Shown one piece after another: positions 55,433 through 64,000 of a stretch of DNA of 64,000 nt. Both the position numbers and the translations under genes were made by a program. How positions within the stretch are numbered: the stretch's first letter is position 1; every line of letters starts with the position of its first letter. The notes under the pieces are model-generated. The model made no database searches. It was not told the DNA's origin and saw only the letters and a program-made list of their open reading frames with translations. Source of the stretch: Candidatus Enterococcus testudinis. Lineage in GTDB: Bacteria; Bacillota; Bacilli; Lactobacillales; Enterococcaceae. The stretch covers positions 1,165,645 to 1,229,644 of the forward strand of contig NZ_NGKU01000001.1 in assembly GCF_002140915.1 (NCBI RefSeq). Reading direction: 5' to 3'.

Positions 55433-55882
55433 ATGAGAAAAAGAGAACGGCATCGCCTGATTACAAGATTACTAAACGAACAAGACGTTCAAAAACAAGA
55501 AGACTTTGTCGGATTATTGGAAGAACGGGGTGTTTCCGTGACACAAGCAACGATATCACGGGATATCAAAGAATTGAAACTAGTGAAGGTCCCTTCACAA
55601 AAAGGCGGCTATCGTTACAGTATTCCTCGGGAAACGACGGAAGATGTGCGTGGTAAATTGGACAAAATTCTAAAAACTGCGTTTGTTTCAGTTGATCGAA
55701 TGGATAAATTTGTGATTCTCAAAACATTACCTGGCAATGCATCGGCGTTGGCGAATTTGATCGAAAAACATTATGTCAAAGAATTGTTCGGCACGTTGAA
55801 TGATGATGACAATGTATTGATGATCACGAGAACAGAACAAGATACTGAACGCTTGTTCAAAGATTTTCAAATATATATCTAA
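55433..55882 (+). CDS. argR: Arginine repressor ArgR/AhrC
   Basis: A 149-residue ArgR. The N-terminal winged helix includes VSVTQATISRDIKELKLVKV, and the C-terminal oligomerisation/arginine-binding part has LFGTLNDDDNVLMI, with acidic residues in the usual place though the usual Gly-Thr-Ile-xx-Asp-Asp pattern is altered. It controls arginine genes, none of which are here; placement before recN is conserved in Firmicutes. AGGAGGAAGTAAAG precedes ATG 55433. Confidence 0.92.
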   Translation: MRKRERHRLITRLLNEQDVQKQEDFVGLLEERGVSVTQATISRDIKELKLVKVPSQKGGYRYSIPRETTEDVRGKLDKILKTAFVSVDRMDKFVILKTLPGNASALANLIEKHYVKELFGTLNDDDNVLMITRTEQDTERLFKDFQIYI

Positions 55883-55899
55883 ACTACAGGAGGGCAGAG

Positions 55900-57576
55900 A
55901 TGTTATTAGAACTTTCAATCCAAAATTTTGCGATCATTTCAAATCTGCACCTATCTTTTCACGAAGGGATGACCGCTCTCACTGGGGAAACTGGTGCGGG
56001 TAAATCGATCATTATCGACGCGATGGGCTTATTGGCTGGTGGACGAGGTTCTAGTGATTATTTGCGTCAAGGCGCAGATAAGTGCCGCTTGGAAGGTATT
56101 TTTGAATGGCCGCAACAGGCTGAATTTCAACTGCTTTCTGAGGAGCTGGGGGTCGATGAAGAGGAAGTACTGATCGTCCAACGAGATTTCACTCAATCCG
56201 GCAAAAATATTTGTCGTGTCAATGGTCGGACTGTGACGTTATCAGTCCTGAGACAAATCGGTCTTTTCCTAGTGGATATCCAAGGTCAAAATGAACATCA
56301 AGAATTGCTGCAGCCAGAAAAACATCTGTCATTGTTAGATGGTTTCGGCGATGAGCAGTTCAAAAGTGAGTTGGCGGACTATCGCGAAGCCTATCAAGCC
56401 TATCGTGCATTAGAAAATCAAGTACGAACGATTCAAGAAAACGAGCAGCTCTATGTCCAACGGATGGATATGTTGCAGTTCCAACAAGAAGAAATCGCGC
56501 AAGCAGAACTGATGGAAGATGAAGAAGCCCAGCTCGTAGACGAGCGGGAAAAACTGATCAACTACCAAAAAATCGTGGATGCATTAAGCCAGAGTTATGC
56601 AGCTTTGTCTGCCGAAGAAGCCAATAGTGTTGATGGGGTCAGTCTAGCACTGTCTGAAGTTCAAGGCATCGCACACTTAGACCCAGCATACGAAAAGATC
56701 AGTGAGACCATTCAAAGTGCCTATTATTTATTACAAGATGCCGCAGCTGATATCTCTCGGCAAGCGGATAATCTTGAGTTGGATGAAGGTCGTTTGGAAG
56801 AAGTCGTATCCCGTCTAGAAACGATTCGTCAATTAAAGCGCAAATATGGGGAGTCGATTCCCGTCATTCTGGCTTATTATGACAGTATCAGCAAGGAAAT
56901 CAGCGAATCTGCTTACACCGAAGGGCAATTGGAACAACTCGAGATCGAATTGGCAGAAAAAGCGGAAGAGATGTGGCGATTGGCCGAGAAACTGCATGTC
57001 AAACGCCGAGCGTCAGCACATCGTTTAGAAAAAGAAATCGTCCAAGAATTGAAAGAGCTCTATATGGAACACGCTCAGTTTGAGGTACGGTTTGCAAATG
57101 GCGACAAACATCTAACAGCGACTGGTTTCGATGATGTTGAATTTTATTTGACTACCAATCCAGGGGAAGGCATGAAACCATTGGTTCGTGTTGCTTCTGG
57201 CGGAGAACTGTCTCGCATCTTGCTTGCCTTGAAGTCGATCTTTTCGCGCAAACAAGGCATTACGAGTATTGTGTTTGATGAAGTAGATACGGGTGTCAGT
57301 GGACGCGTGGCGCAAGCAATCGCTGAAAAAATCGCCAAGATCGCGATCAACTCACAAGTCCTTTGTATCACCCATTTGCCACAAGTGGCAGCCGTGGCTG
57401 ACAATCAATACTTTATCGAAAAAGCTATTCATGACGGTAGAACAGAAACCCATGTGCGGAAATTGCCGCAAGCAGAACGGGTCACAGAAATCGCCCGCAT
57501 GTTATCTGGTGCAGAAATCACTGATTTAACGGTTGAGCATGCCAGAGAATTGTTGTCATTGGCACATCAATCATAA
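55900..57576 (+). CDS. recN: DNA repair protein RecN
   Basis: A 558-residue SMC-like ATPase. Walker A is TGETGAGKSIIIDAMGLL, the ABC signature VASGGELSRILLALKS, and Walker B region SIVFDEVDTGVSGRVAQ, with coiled coils between. It acts early in double-strand break repair. CAGGAGGGCAGAG precedes ATG 55900, 17 bases after argR. A terminator follows. Confidence 0.96.
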   Translation: MLLELSIQNFAIISNLHLSFHEGMTALTGETGAGKSIIIDAMGLLAGGRGSSDYLRQGADKCRLEGIFEWPQQAEFQLLSEELGVDEEEVLIVQRDFTQSGKNICRVNGRTVTLSVLRQIGLFLVDIQGQNEHQELLQPEKHLSLLDGFGDEQFKSELADYREAYQAYRALENQVRTIQENEQLYVQRMDMLQFQQEEIAQAELMEDEEAQLVDEREKLINYQKIVDALSQSYAALSAEEANSVDGVSLALSEVQGIAHLDPAYEKISETIQSAYYLLQDAAADISRQADNLELDEGRLEEVVSRLETIRQLKRKYGESIPVILAYYDSISKEISESAYTEGQLEQLEIELAEKAEEMWRLAEKLHVKRRASAHRLEKEIVQELKELYMEHAQFEVRFANGDKHLTATGFDDVEFYLTTNPGEGMKPLVRVASGGELSRILLALKSIFSRKQGITSIVFDEVDTGVSGRVAQAIAEKIAKIAINSQVLCITHLPQVAAVADNQYFIEKAIHDGRTETHVRKLPQAERVTEIARMLSGAEITDLTVEHARELLSLAHQS

Positions 57577-57586
57577 TCAAAAACAC

Positions 57587-57649
57587 AACGTGGCTACATC
57601 TGTCGATTCCTTTGAACGAGAGAAACAAGATGTATCCACGTTCTTTTTT
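57587..57649 (+). terminator. Terminator after recN
   Basis: AACGTGGCTACATC pairs with GATGTATCCACGTT (one mismatch) across a long loop, followed by TTTTTTT. Confidence 0.8.
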
Positions 57650-57662
57650 TAATAGGAGGAAA

Positions 57663-58400
57663 ATGGTGAAAACAAGAAAGAAAGTCTTGATTGGTGCAAT
57701 CATTGCGCTTGTCATTTTGGTCATCGGCGGTTGGTTTGGCTGGCAGCATGTGCATTATCCAGCAATTGGCGATGCAGTGACTGCGGCAGAAAAGGCAGAA
57801 GACAAAGGAGATTATCTCTATTTCGCTGGGGACGAGGATAAACCATTGGTCATTTTTTATCCTGGCGCATTAGTAGACGCCGAGAGTTACAGTGTTTGGG
57901 CCTCTGATTTGGCGGATGAAGGGTACGCGGTGGCTATCGTCAAGATGCCATTCAATCTTGCGGTATTGGGCGGCAATCTCGCCGCAACTGTATTAGATGA
58001 GGTACCACAAGCGTCGTATGTGATTGGTGGACATTCATTAGGCGGTGTCATGGCTAGCAGATTTGCGGCTGCCAAAAGCAGCGCATCAGAACAAACGTTG
58101 GCGGGTGTGTTTTACTTCGCCAGTTATCCGGATGAAAAAGGGTCCCTTGCAGATAGTGAACTGCCTGTTTTATCCTTGATCGGCAGTCAAGACCAAATCG
58201 TCAATCACGACAACTGGGAAGCAGCCAAGTCCTATTTGCCGGAGACCACGACATATGAAGAAATCGACTCGGGTACGCATGCAGGATTTGGCACCTATGG
58301 CGAACAGCGGGGGGAAGTACCGACGACCTTAACGAATGATCAGCAACAGCAAATCATTGTGGATAAGATGACTGAGTGGCTGTCATCTATAGATCAATAA
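57663..58400 (+). CDS. Alpha/beta hydrolase, membrane-anchored or secreted
   Basis: A 245-residue protein with a basic start, a hydrophobic helix at about residues 7-27, then an alpha/beta hydrolase domain outside the membrane. The nucleophile elbow is VIGGHSLGGVMAS (Ser), a likely acid lies in LIGSQDQIV and the His in DSGTHAGFGTYGE. It looks like the DUF/Abhydrolase_5 group of small extracellular hydrolases; substrate unknown. GGAGG is only three bases before ATG 57663, so GTG 57666 may be the true start. A strong palindromic terminator follows. Confidence 0.82.
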   Translation: MVKTRKKVLIGAIIALVILVIGGWFGWQHVHYPAIGDAVTAAEKAEDKGDYLYFAGDEDKPLVIFYPGALVDAESYSVWASDLADEGYAVAIVKMPFNLAVLGGNLAATVLDEVPQASYVIGGHSLGGVMASRFAAAKSSASEQTLAGVFYFASYPDEKGSLADSELPVLSLIGSQDQIVNHDNWEAAKSYLPETTTYEEIDSGTHAGFGTYGEQRGEVPTTLTNDQQQQIIVDKMTEWLSSIDQ

Positions 58401-58406
58401 AAAAAG

Positions 58407-58443
58407 ACAGCAGAGGAAGCACATGTGCTTCTTCTGCTGTTTT
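58407..58443 (+). terminator. Terminator after the hydrolase gene
   Basis: A long near-perfect palindrome, ACAGCAGAGGAAGCAC with GTGCTTCTTCTGCTGT around CATG-like centre, then TTTTC. Confidence 0.9.
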
Positions 58444-58615
58444 CACTCACACATTTTGGGGAAATGTCGGTGAATAAATGAAAACAGAGAACATAACATA
58501 AAAATGCCTGATATTGGGGAAGCAAAAATAAATGTTGTGTTCTTTTACCAATCGTTTTCTAGGACAGTATAGCACATAGTATAATTATCATGCACGCATT
58601 TTCCATTGACAAATC

Positions 58616-58646
58616 AGACGTTATTTTATTTTTAAGACGTTATTTT
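58616..58646. promoter_or_regulatory. Direct repeats upstream of pst
   Basis: AGACGTTATTTT occurs at 58616-58627 and 58635-58646, a 19-base period, and again in the artefactual second copy at 58749-58760 and 58768-58779. Tandem repeats near the pst start could bind a response regulator such as PhoP, although they do not match the PhoP box I know (TTAACA-type). Confidence 0.4.
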
Positions 58647-58661
58647 CCATTTGCTGATTAC

Positions 58662-58699
58662 CTGTCTCTTATACACATCTAGATGTGTATAAGAGACAG
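58662..58699. other. Nextera mate-pair junction adapter (artefact)
   Basis: CTGTCTCTTATACACATCT (58662-58680) is the 19-base Tn5 mosaic end, followed at once by its exact reverse complement (58681-58699). Back-to-back mosaic ends are the Nextera mate-pair junction adapter. No transposase or cargo is present. It is not part of the genome. Confidence 0.97.
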
Positions 58700-58926
58700 G
58701 TATAGCACATAGTATAATTATCATGCACGCATTTTCCATTGACAAATCAGACGTTATTTTATTTTTAAGACGTTATTTTCCATTTGCTGATTACAGCAAA
58801 TAAAAAAACCAATAAAAAATAGGTTTCGAAAAATAGCAAATAATAATTTTCATTAAATTAAAGAAATGGTAAAATGGAAATAATTGGTTTTGATATGTAT
58901 TTATTCTCGAGAGAACAAGGAGCGTT

Positions 58927-59784
58927 ATGATGAAAAAAAGCAAACTAATAGGTCCTATCATCGGACTGGTTATTCTATTATCTGGCTGTGCAAGTTGGGC
59001 CGATCGTGGTGAATCGATCACAGCAGTGGGGTCTTCTGCATTGCAGCCTTTAGTGGAAACGGTAGCAGAAGAATTCCAAAATTCAAACCCTGGAAAATTT
59101 ATCAATGTCCAAGGGGGCGGGAGTGGCACCGGGCTAAGTCAGGTCCAAGCTGGCGCTATAGAGATTGGCAATTCTGATCTATTTGCGGAAGAAAAATCTG
59201 GGATCGATGCAGATGCCTTGGTTGATCACCGTGTAGCGGTTGTCGGTATTACTCCGATCGTTAATAAAGGTGTTGGTATTTCTGATATTTCCACGGCAGA
59301 TCTAAAGAAAATATTTTTAGGTGAAATCACCAATTGGCAAGAACTAGGCGGCAATGATGTGCCAATCGTTCTCTTGAACCGCGCTTCAGGCAGTGGCACG
59401 AGAAGTACCTTTGAAAAATGGATCATGGATGGCGAAACAGCAATTACCTCACAAGAACAAGATTCCAGCGGAATGGTGCGTTCAATCGTATCGGATACAC
59501 CTGGTGCCATTAGTTATGTTGCCTTTTCATATGTGACAGATGATGTCAACGTACTGTCGATCGATGGCGTTGCACCAACAGATGAAAATGTGACAACCAA
59601 TGATTGGAAAGTTTGGGCCTATGAGCACATGTATACTAAAGGAGAACCGACAGAACTAACAGCGGAATTTCTTTCTTACATTCTTTCTGATGAAGTCCAA
59701 GACAACATCGTAGGTGATTTAGGCTATATCTCTATTTCGGCGATGCAAGTAGAAAGGGACTGGGAAGGCAATATTGTAAACTAA
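58927..59784 (+). CDS. pstS: Phosphate ABC transporter, phosphate-binding lipoprotein
   Basis: A 285-residue PstS-family protein with lipobox LLSGC near residue 21. Phosphate-binding loops are ITAVGSSALQPLVE, GGGSGTGLSQVQAGAIEIGNS region (GSGTGLS), and NRASGSGTRSTFE. AAGGAGCGTT precedes ATG 58927. It is the first gene of the pst operon. Expression under phosphate limitation is expected. Confidence 0.94.
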   Translation: MMKKSKLIGPIIGLVILLSGCASWADRGESITAVGSSALQPLVETVAEEFQNSNPGKFINVQGGGSGTGLSQVQAGAIEIGNSDLFAEEKSGIDADALVDHRVAVVGITPIVNKGVGISDISTADLKKIFLGEITNWQELGGNDVPIVLLNRASGSGTRSTFEKWIMDGETAITSQEQDSSGMVRSIVSDTPGAISYVAFSYVTDDVNVLSIDGVAPTDENVTTNDWKVWAYEHMYTKGEPTELTAEFLSYILSDEVQDNIVGDLGYISISAMQVERDWEGNIVN

Positions 59785-59882
59785 CCTTTACACAAAATTT
59801 ACAGAAGCTTTATGAGAAATTGATGTTCAACAGATAAACTAATGGTTGTGAATTTAGTTTGATTTTTGAGGAGGAATCCCTC

Positions 59883-60803
59883 GTGGAAAATGTAAAAGAA
59901 GTGTTAACCAAAAAATCGAAACGTGCCAAAATGGAACAGCGGGGCAAAATCATCAGTTTTATGTGTATTGCCCTGATCGTATTAGTCGTGATCTCGATTT
60001 TTTATTTCGTAGCCAGCCGCGGCTTAGCGACTTTCTTCGTCGATAAAGTCAATGTATTTGACTTTTTATTTGGTACAGTATGGAATCCTAGTGCTGTTGG
60101 TCCGGATGGACAACCATTAGTTGGTGCATTGCCAATGATCCTGGGGTCTTTTGTCGTGACGTTCTTATCGGCAATCGTAGCCACACCATTTGCGATCGGT
60201 GCAGCAGTCTTCATGGTAGAAATCTCTCCTAAAAATGGAGAAAAGGTTTTGCAACCGGTTATCGAGCTATTAGTCGGTATTCCTTCCGTTGTTTATGGAT
60301 TTATTGGTTTATCTGTAGTGGTACCAGCTGTCCGGTCTGTCTTTGGTGGTACCGGGTTCGGTATTTTAGCAGGGACCTTCGTGCTATTTATTATGATTTT
60401 ACCAACGGTAACGACGATGACGGTAGACGCTTTGCGTTCTGTCCCTCGGCATTATCGAGAAGCTTCATTGGCGTTAGGTGCCACTCGTTGGCAAACCATT
60501 TATAAAATTGTGTTGAGGGCAGCTGTTCCTGGGATTTTGACAGCAGTTGTTTTCGGTATGGCTCGGGCGTTTGGTGAAGCATTAGCGATTCAAATGGTGA
60601 TTGGGAATGCAGCACTGTTGCCATCAAGTTTGGTTACACCTGCATCGACTTTGACCTCTATTCTAACAATGGGAATCGGTAATACGATCATGGGCACTGT
60701 CCAAAACAATGTATTATGGTCGTTGGCATTGATCCTATTGTTGATGTCATTGCTGTTCAACGTGGTAATCCGATTGATCGGTAAGAAAGGAGCCTTGAAA
60801 TAA
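59883..60803 (+). CDS. pstC: Phosphate ABC transporter permease PstC
   Basis: A 306-residue permease with six helices and the loop REASLALGATRWQTIYKIVL. GEALAIQMVIGN and the start of the first helix after a Lys-rich tail are typical. GTG 59883 follows GAGGAGGAATCCCTC with correct spacing; an earlier in-frame start at 59859 lies before the site. It is 98 bases after pstS and its stop overlaps the pstA start (TAATG). Confidence 0.94.
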   Translation: MENVKEVLTKKSKRAKMEQRGKIISFMCIALIVLVVISIFYFVASRGLATFFVDKVNVFDFLFGTVWNPSAVGPDGQPLVGALPMILGSFVVTFLSAIVATPFAIGAAVFMVEISPKNGEKVLQPVIELLVGIPSVVYGFIGLSVVVPAVRSVFGGTGFGILAGTFVLFIMILPTVTTMTVDALRSVPRHYREASLALGATRWQTIYKIVLRAAVPGILTAVVFGMARAFGEALAIQMVIGNAALLPSSLVTPASTLTSILTMGIGNTIMGTVQNNVLWSLALILLLMSLLFNVVIRLIGKKGALK

Positions 60804-61687
60804 TGAATGCAAAACGTTCAGACAAAATAGCAACGGGTGTCTTATATACCGTTGCAGGCATCATTGTATTGATCTTGGCTTCACTATTACTATATATCTT
60901 AGTCAGAGGAATTCCCCACATCAGCTGGGAGTTTCTGACTTCACCTTCTAAAGGCTATCAAGAAGGCGGCGGGATTGGAATCCAGTTATTCAACTCTCTG
61001 TATTTGTTGTTAGTGACGATGGTGATCAGCTTCCCGATTTCTTTAGGGGCCGGGATCTACTTATCTGAATATGCTAAGAAAAACTGGGTGACGGATATCA
61101 TCCGGACATCGATCGAGATTTTAAGCTCATTGCCTTCAGTAGTCGTCGGACTTTTTGGTTTCTTGATTTTTGTGATCCAGTTCGGCTATGGCTTTTCAAT
61201 TATCTCTGGGGCATTGGCTTTGACGTTTTTTAATCTGCCTTTGCTGACAAGAAATGTAGAAGAATCCCTCCAAGCGATTCATTATACGCAACGGGAAGCG
61301 GGCCTGTCTTTAGGATTATCTCGTTGGGAAACCGTGACGCGAATCGTTGTCCCTGAAGCGACTCCGGGAATTCTAACAGGGGTCATCTTGAGTTCTGGTC
61401 GGATCTTTGGTGAAGCGGCAGCCTTGATTTATACGGCAGGCCAAAGTGCGCCAGCACTTGACTTTACGAACTGGAACCCATTGAGTGTATCTAGTCCAAT
61501 CGGTATCTTCCGTCAAGCAGAAACATTGGCTGTCCACATTTGGAAAATCAATACAGAAGGAACCATGCCTGACGGCGTGCAAGTCTCTGCTGGTGCTTCT
61601 GCTGTATTGATCATTGCCGTTTTATTATTCAACTTTGGCGCACGTGCGGTCGGCAAACGATTGTACCGTAAAATGACGTCTGCATAA
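60803..61687 (+). CDS. pstA: Phosphate ABC transporter permease PstA
   Basis: A 294-residue permease partner of PstC. The coupling loop is REAGLSLGLSRWETVTRIVVP and ISSGRIFGEAAALIYTAG-type sequence follows (part: GRIFGEAAALIYTAG). ATG 60803 overlaps the pstC stop by one to three bases. Six hydrophobic helices are visible. Confidence 0.95.
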   Translation: MNAKRSDKIATGVLYTVAGIIVLILASLLLYILVRGIPHISWEFLTSPSKGYQEGGGIGIQLFNSLYLLLVTMVISFPISLGAGIYLSEYAKKNWVTDIIRTSIEILSSLPSVVVGLFGFLIFVIQFGYGFSIISGALALTFFNLPLLTRNVEESLQAIHYTQREAGLSLGLSRWETVTRIVVPEATPGILTGVILSSGRIFGEAAALIYTAGQSAPALDFTNWNPLSVSSPIGIFRQAETLAVHIWKINTEGTMPDGVQVSAGASAVLIIAVLLFNFGARAVGKRLYRKMTSA

Positions 61688-61700
61688 GGAGCATAACAAT

Positions 61701-62507
61701 ATGAACGATTATAATTGGGATGAACGCAATATCATCACATTTGACAAACCTGAAGATGTCGCATTGTATACCGAAGATCTGCATGTGTGGTACGGAACCA
61801 ACGAAGCGATCAAAGGCATCGATCTTCAATTTGAAAAAAATAAAATCACTGCCTTGATTGGCCCTTCAGGCTGTGGGAAATCAACCTACTTACGTTCGCT
61901 GAACCGCATGAACGATGGTATCGCCAATACGAAAGTCACTGGCAAAATCATGTATAAAGAGGTCGATGTCAATACAAAGGAAGTCGATGTTTATGAAATG
62001 CGCAAACGAATCGGCATGGTGTTTCAACGACCAAATCCTTTCAGCAAATCAATCTATGACAATATTACTTTCGCCTTGAAGCGTCACGGTGAAAGAAATA
62101 AGAAGAAATTAGACGAAGCAGTAGAAACAAGTCTGAAACAAGCTGCCCTCTGGGATCAGGTCAAAGACAGTTTAGACAAAAGTGCCTTGGCTCTTTCCGG
62201 CGGACAGCAACAACGTCTTTGTATCGCCCGTGCAATCGCGATGAAACCAGATATCTTGTTGCTTGATGAACCTGCCAGTGCATTGGATCCTATCTCAACA
62301 GGGACGGTAGAAGAAACACTGGTCAACTTGAAAAATGATTATTCAATCATTATCGTGACGCATAACATGCAACAAGCAGCACGGATCAGTGACTATACGG
62401 CATTCTTTTATCTTGGCAATGCAATTGAGTATGATGAAACAAGGAAAGTCTTCACACGTCCAAAGATCCAAGCGACAGAAGATTACGTATCAGGTCACTT
62501 TGGCTAA
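61701..62507 (+). CDS. pstB: Phosphate ABC transporter ATPase PstB, copy 1
   Basis: A 268-residue PstB with Walker [27 protein letters not shown], signature [16 protein letters not shown] and Walker B LLLDEPASALDP. About 20 extra residues precede the ATPase compared with the next gene. AAGGAGCATAACAAT precedes ATG 61701. Two pstB genes in tandem are common in Firmicutes. Confidence 0.96.
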   Translation: MNDYNWDERNIITFDKPEDVALYTEDLHVWYGTNEAIKGIDLQFEKNKITALIGPSGCGKSTYLRSLNRMNDGIANTKVTGKIMYKEVDVNTKEVDVYEMRKRIGMVFQRPNPFSKSIYDNITFALKRHGERNKKKLDEAVETSLKQAALWDQVKDSLDKSALALSGGQQQRLCIARAIAMKPDILLLDEPASALDPISTGTVEETLVNLKNDYSIIIVTHNMQQAARISDYTAFFYLGNAIEYDETRKVFTRPKIQATEDYVSGHFG

Positions 62508-62537
62508 TCAAGCTGATCAGTAAACGGAGGCAAATCA

Positions 62538-63296
62538 ATGGCAGAAGAAATAATTACATCAAAAGATCTGCATTTATATTACGGCAAAAAAGAAGCATTA
62601 AAGGGCATTGATCTTTCCATCAATAAAGGAGAAATCACCGCGATGATCGGTCCTTCCGGCTGTGGCAAATCGACCTATCTGCGTTCGTTGAACCGGATGA
62701 ATGATCTGATCCCTGGTGTGACAATTACCGGAAGTGTCGTGTATAATGGCAAAGATATTTATAGTCCAAAACAAGATATTGTTGATTTACGCAAAGAAAT
62801 CGGCATGGTTTTCCAACAACCAAATCCTTTTCCATTTTCGATTTATGAAAACGTCATTTATGGGTTAAAATTAAAAGGTGTCAAAGATAAGGATATTTTG
62901 GATAAAACAGTCGAAGAGAGTCTAAAAGCCGCGTCAGTGTGGGAAGACGTCAAAGATAAATTGCACCATAGTGCGCTATCTCTTTCAGGTGGACAGCAAC
63001 AACGGGTCTGTATTGCTCGGGTGCTGGCCGTAGATCCAGAAATCATTTTGCTGGATGAGCCAACGAGTGCCCTTGATCCCATTTCTTCTGGGAAAATCGA
63101 AAATACATTATTGGCCCTTAAAGACCGCTACACGATGATCATTGTGACCCATAACATGTCGCAAGCTTCTCGAATCTCTGACAAGACGGCTTTCTTTTTA
63201 GACGGCAATTTGATTGAATTTAATGACACCAAAAAAGTATTCTTAAGTCCAAGCAAAAAAGAAACAGAAGATTATATCTCAGGAAGATTCGGATAG
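62538..63296 (+). CDS. pstB: Phosphate ABC transporter ATPase PstB, copy 2
   Basis: A 252-residue PstB close to the preceding one. Walker A is GPSGCGKST, signature [17 protein letters not shown] and Walker [27 protein letters not shown] precedes ATG 62538. The two ATPases may form a heterodimer or be used under different conditions. Confidence 0.96.
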   Translation: MAEEIITSKDLHLYYGKKEALKGIDLSINKGEITAMIGPSGCGKSTYLRSLNRMNDLIPGVTITGSVVYNGKDIYSPKQDIVDLRKEIGMVFQQPNPFPFSIYENVIYGLKLKGVKDKDILDKTVEESLKAASVWEDVKDKLHHSALSLSGGQQQRVCIARVLAVDPEIILLDEPTSALDPISSGKIENTLLALKDRYTMIIVTHNMSQASRISDKTAFFLDGNLIEFNDTKKVFLSPSKKETEDYISGRFG

Positions 63297-63307
63297 GAGG
63301 AAAAGGG

Positions 63308-63985
63308 ATGTTGCGTACACAATTTGAAGAAGAATTACTGAATTTGCATAATCAGTTTTACGAGATGGGGATGTTGGTCAGCAACGCGATCCATAACTCA
63401 GTTCGGGCATATGTCAAACATGACAAAGAAATTGCCCAACAAGTCATTGAAAACGATGAAGCAATCAACAATATGGAAGTCCGTTTAGAAAAGAAAAGTT
63501 TTGAAATGATTGCCTTGCAACAACCGGTCACAACGGATCTGAGGATGATCATCACGGTCATGAAAGCCAGCTCTGACTTAGAGCGCATGGGCGACCATGC
63601 AGTCTCAATCGCCAAATCAACGATCCGCGTCAAAGGCGAAACCAGAATCGCAGAAATCGAAAAAGAAATTTCTGACATGTCTGATTATGTCAAAAAAATG
63701 GTCGATAATGTACTTGTGGCTTATGTCAAAACAGACCAAGACGATGCCCGCATGATTGCGCAAATGGACGAACGGGTCAATGAATATTATCGTGATATTT
63801 ATTACCAAACGATCGAAAGTATGAAAGCCAATCCTGAAACGGTTGTCAGCGGGACTGATTATCTGTCAGTCGCCCAGTATCTAGAAAGAATTGGTGACTA
63901 TGTCACCAATATCTGTGAGTGGATCGTCTACTTAGCGACAGGGAAAATCAGCGAATTGAATACCAATCGGACTGAAATGATCTGA
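63308..63985 (+). CDS. phoU: Phosphate transport regulator PhoU
   Basis: A 225-residue PhoU with two three-helix bundles. The metal-binding motifs are EAINNMEVRLEKK and SSDLERMGDHAVSIAK in the first half and VAQYLERIGDYVTNICE in the second. It restrains the Pst transporter and phosphate signalling. GATAGGAGGAAAAGGG precedes ATG 63308. No phoPR genes are in the window. Confidence 0.95.
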   Translation: MLRTQFEEELLNLHNQFYEMGMLVSNAIHNSVRAYVKHDKEIAQQVIENDEAINNMEVRLEKKSFEMIALQQPVTTDLRMIITVMKASSDLERMGDHAVSIAKSTIRVKGETRIAEIEKEISDMSDYVKKMVDNVLVAYVKTDQDDARMIAQMDERVNEYYRDIYYQTIESMKANPETVVSGTDYLSVAQYLERIGDYVTNICEWIVYLATGKISELNTNRTEMI

Positions 63986-64000
63986 TTTGAGATGAATGAA

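Larger units (their letters stand above)
58567..58794. repeat. 95-bp direct duplication flanking an adapter
   Basis: Positions 58567-58661 and 58700-58794 are identical over 95 bases. The only sequence between them is the 38-base adapter palindrome at 58662-58699. Such a layout is what a small circularised library fragment would give when read through its junction. Confidence 0.95.
58444..58926. other. Upstream region of pst, containing assembly artefact
   Basis: No gene is supported in these 480 bases. They contain a 95-base duplication around a sequencing adapter (listed separately), direct repeats of AGACGTTATTTT, and the likely pst promoter with -10 TAAAAT at 58870-58875 and a weak -35 TTTTCA. 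Without the artefact the real gap is about 133 bases shorter. Confidence 0.7.

Noticed and set aside
58662-58699. Tn5 or related transposon insertion
   Set aside because: Only back-to-back mosaic ends are present with no transposase, cargo or 9-bp target duplication; the adapter explanation accounts for every base.
1-64000. CRISPR arrays, rRNA genes, prophage or integrase genes
   Set aside because: I looked for spaced short repeats, rRNA signatures and integrase-type proteins on both strands and saw none.

Overview
The window reads as chromosome of a low-to-moderate GC Gram-positive bacterium of the order Lactobacillales, most likely in or near Enterococcaceae. The clues are the Prp-type processing site on ribosomal protein L27, a LevR/sigma-54 controlled mannose-family PTS operon with ManO, an Mga-type regulator, the gene order asp23-nusB-folD-xseA-xseB-ispA-tlyA-argR-recN without dxs, and strong AGGAGG ribosome binding sites. 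I cannot name the species from sequence alone.

Layout. Position 1-171 is the start of a HIT-family gene running off the left edge. Positions 870-14838 hold a nearly complete type IV pilus (T4P) locus on the + strand: three minor pilin-like genes, pilB, pilT, pilC, the major pilin, prepilin peptidase pilD, pilM, pilN, pilO, and a large secreted protein that may be an adhesin. Positions 15038-24000 are a mixed accessory stretch: an aldo-keto reductase and its MerR regulator with a 19-bp-spacer promoter, a Rossmann protein, a YitT-like membrane protein, glycerate kinase, a RidA-like gene with a doubtful start, a broken cation P-type ATPase and an Mga-type regulator. Positions 24000-25900 are AT-rich and hold four small genes of unknown function on the - strand, three of them encoding hydrophobic proteins. 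tRNA-Arg(UCU) and an O-methyltransferase follow.

Positions 27122-31934 are leuABCD, preceded by a leader peptide with four consecutive Leu codons and a Rho-independent terminator, a textbook attenuator. After a uracil-DNA-glycosylase-like gene come the L21 leader, rplU, prp and rpmA, then a GNAT gene, a phosphonate-type ABC transporter (phnDCEE), a lipid kinase and a second GNAT gene. Positions 39930-46769 are the LevR regulator, a 23-bp perfect inverted repeat, a clear sigma-54 promoter and PTS genes EIIB-EIIAB-EIIC-EIID-manO. A GlsB-like protein and a sigma/anti-sigma pair lead into the conserved pepP-asp23-nusB-folD-xse-ispA-tlyA-argR-recN block. The window ends with an alpha/beta hydrolase and the phosphate operon pstS-pstC-pstA-pstB-pstB-phoU.

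Two points matter most. First, the T4P locus has both extension and retraction ATPases plus PilM/N/O, so it looks like a motility or adhesion pilus rather than a competence pseudopilus, which is notable for this order. Second, positions 58567-58794 contain a 95-bp duplication around the 38-bp Nextera mate-pair junction adapter. This is a library or assembly artefact in the pst upstream region, not biology.
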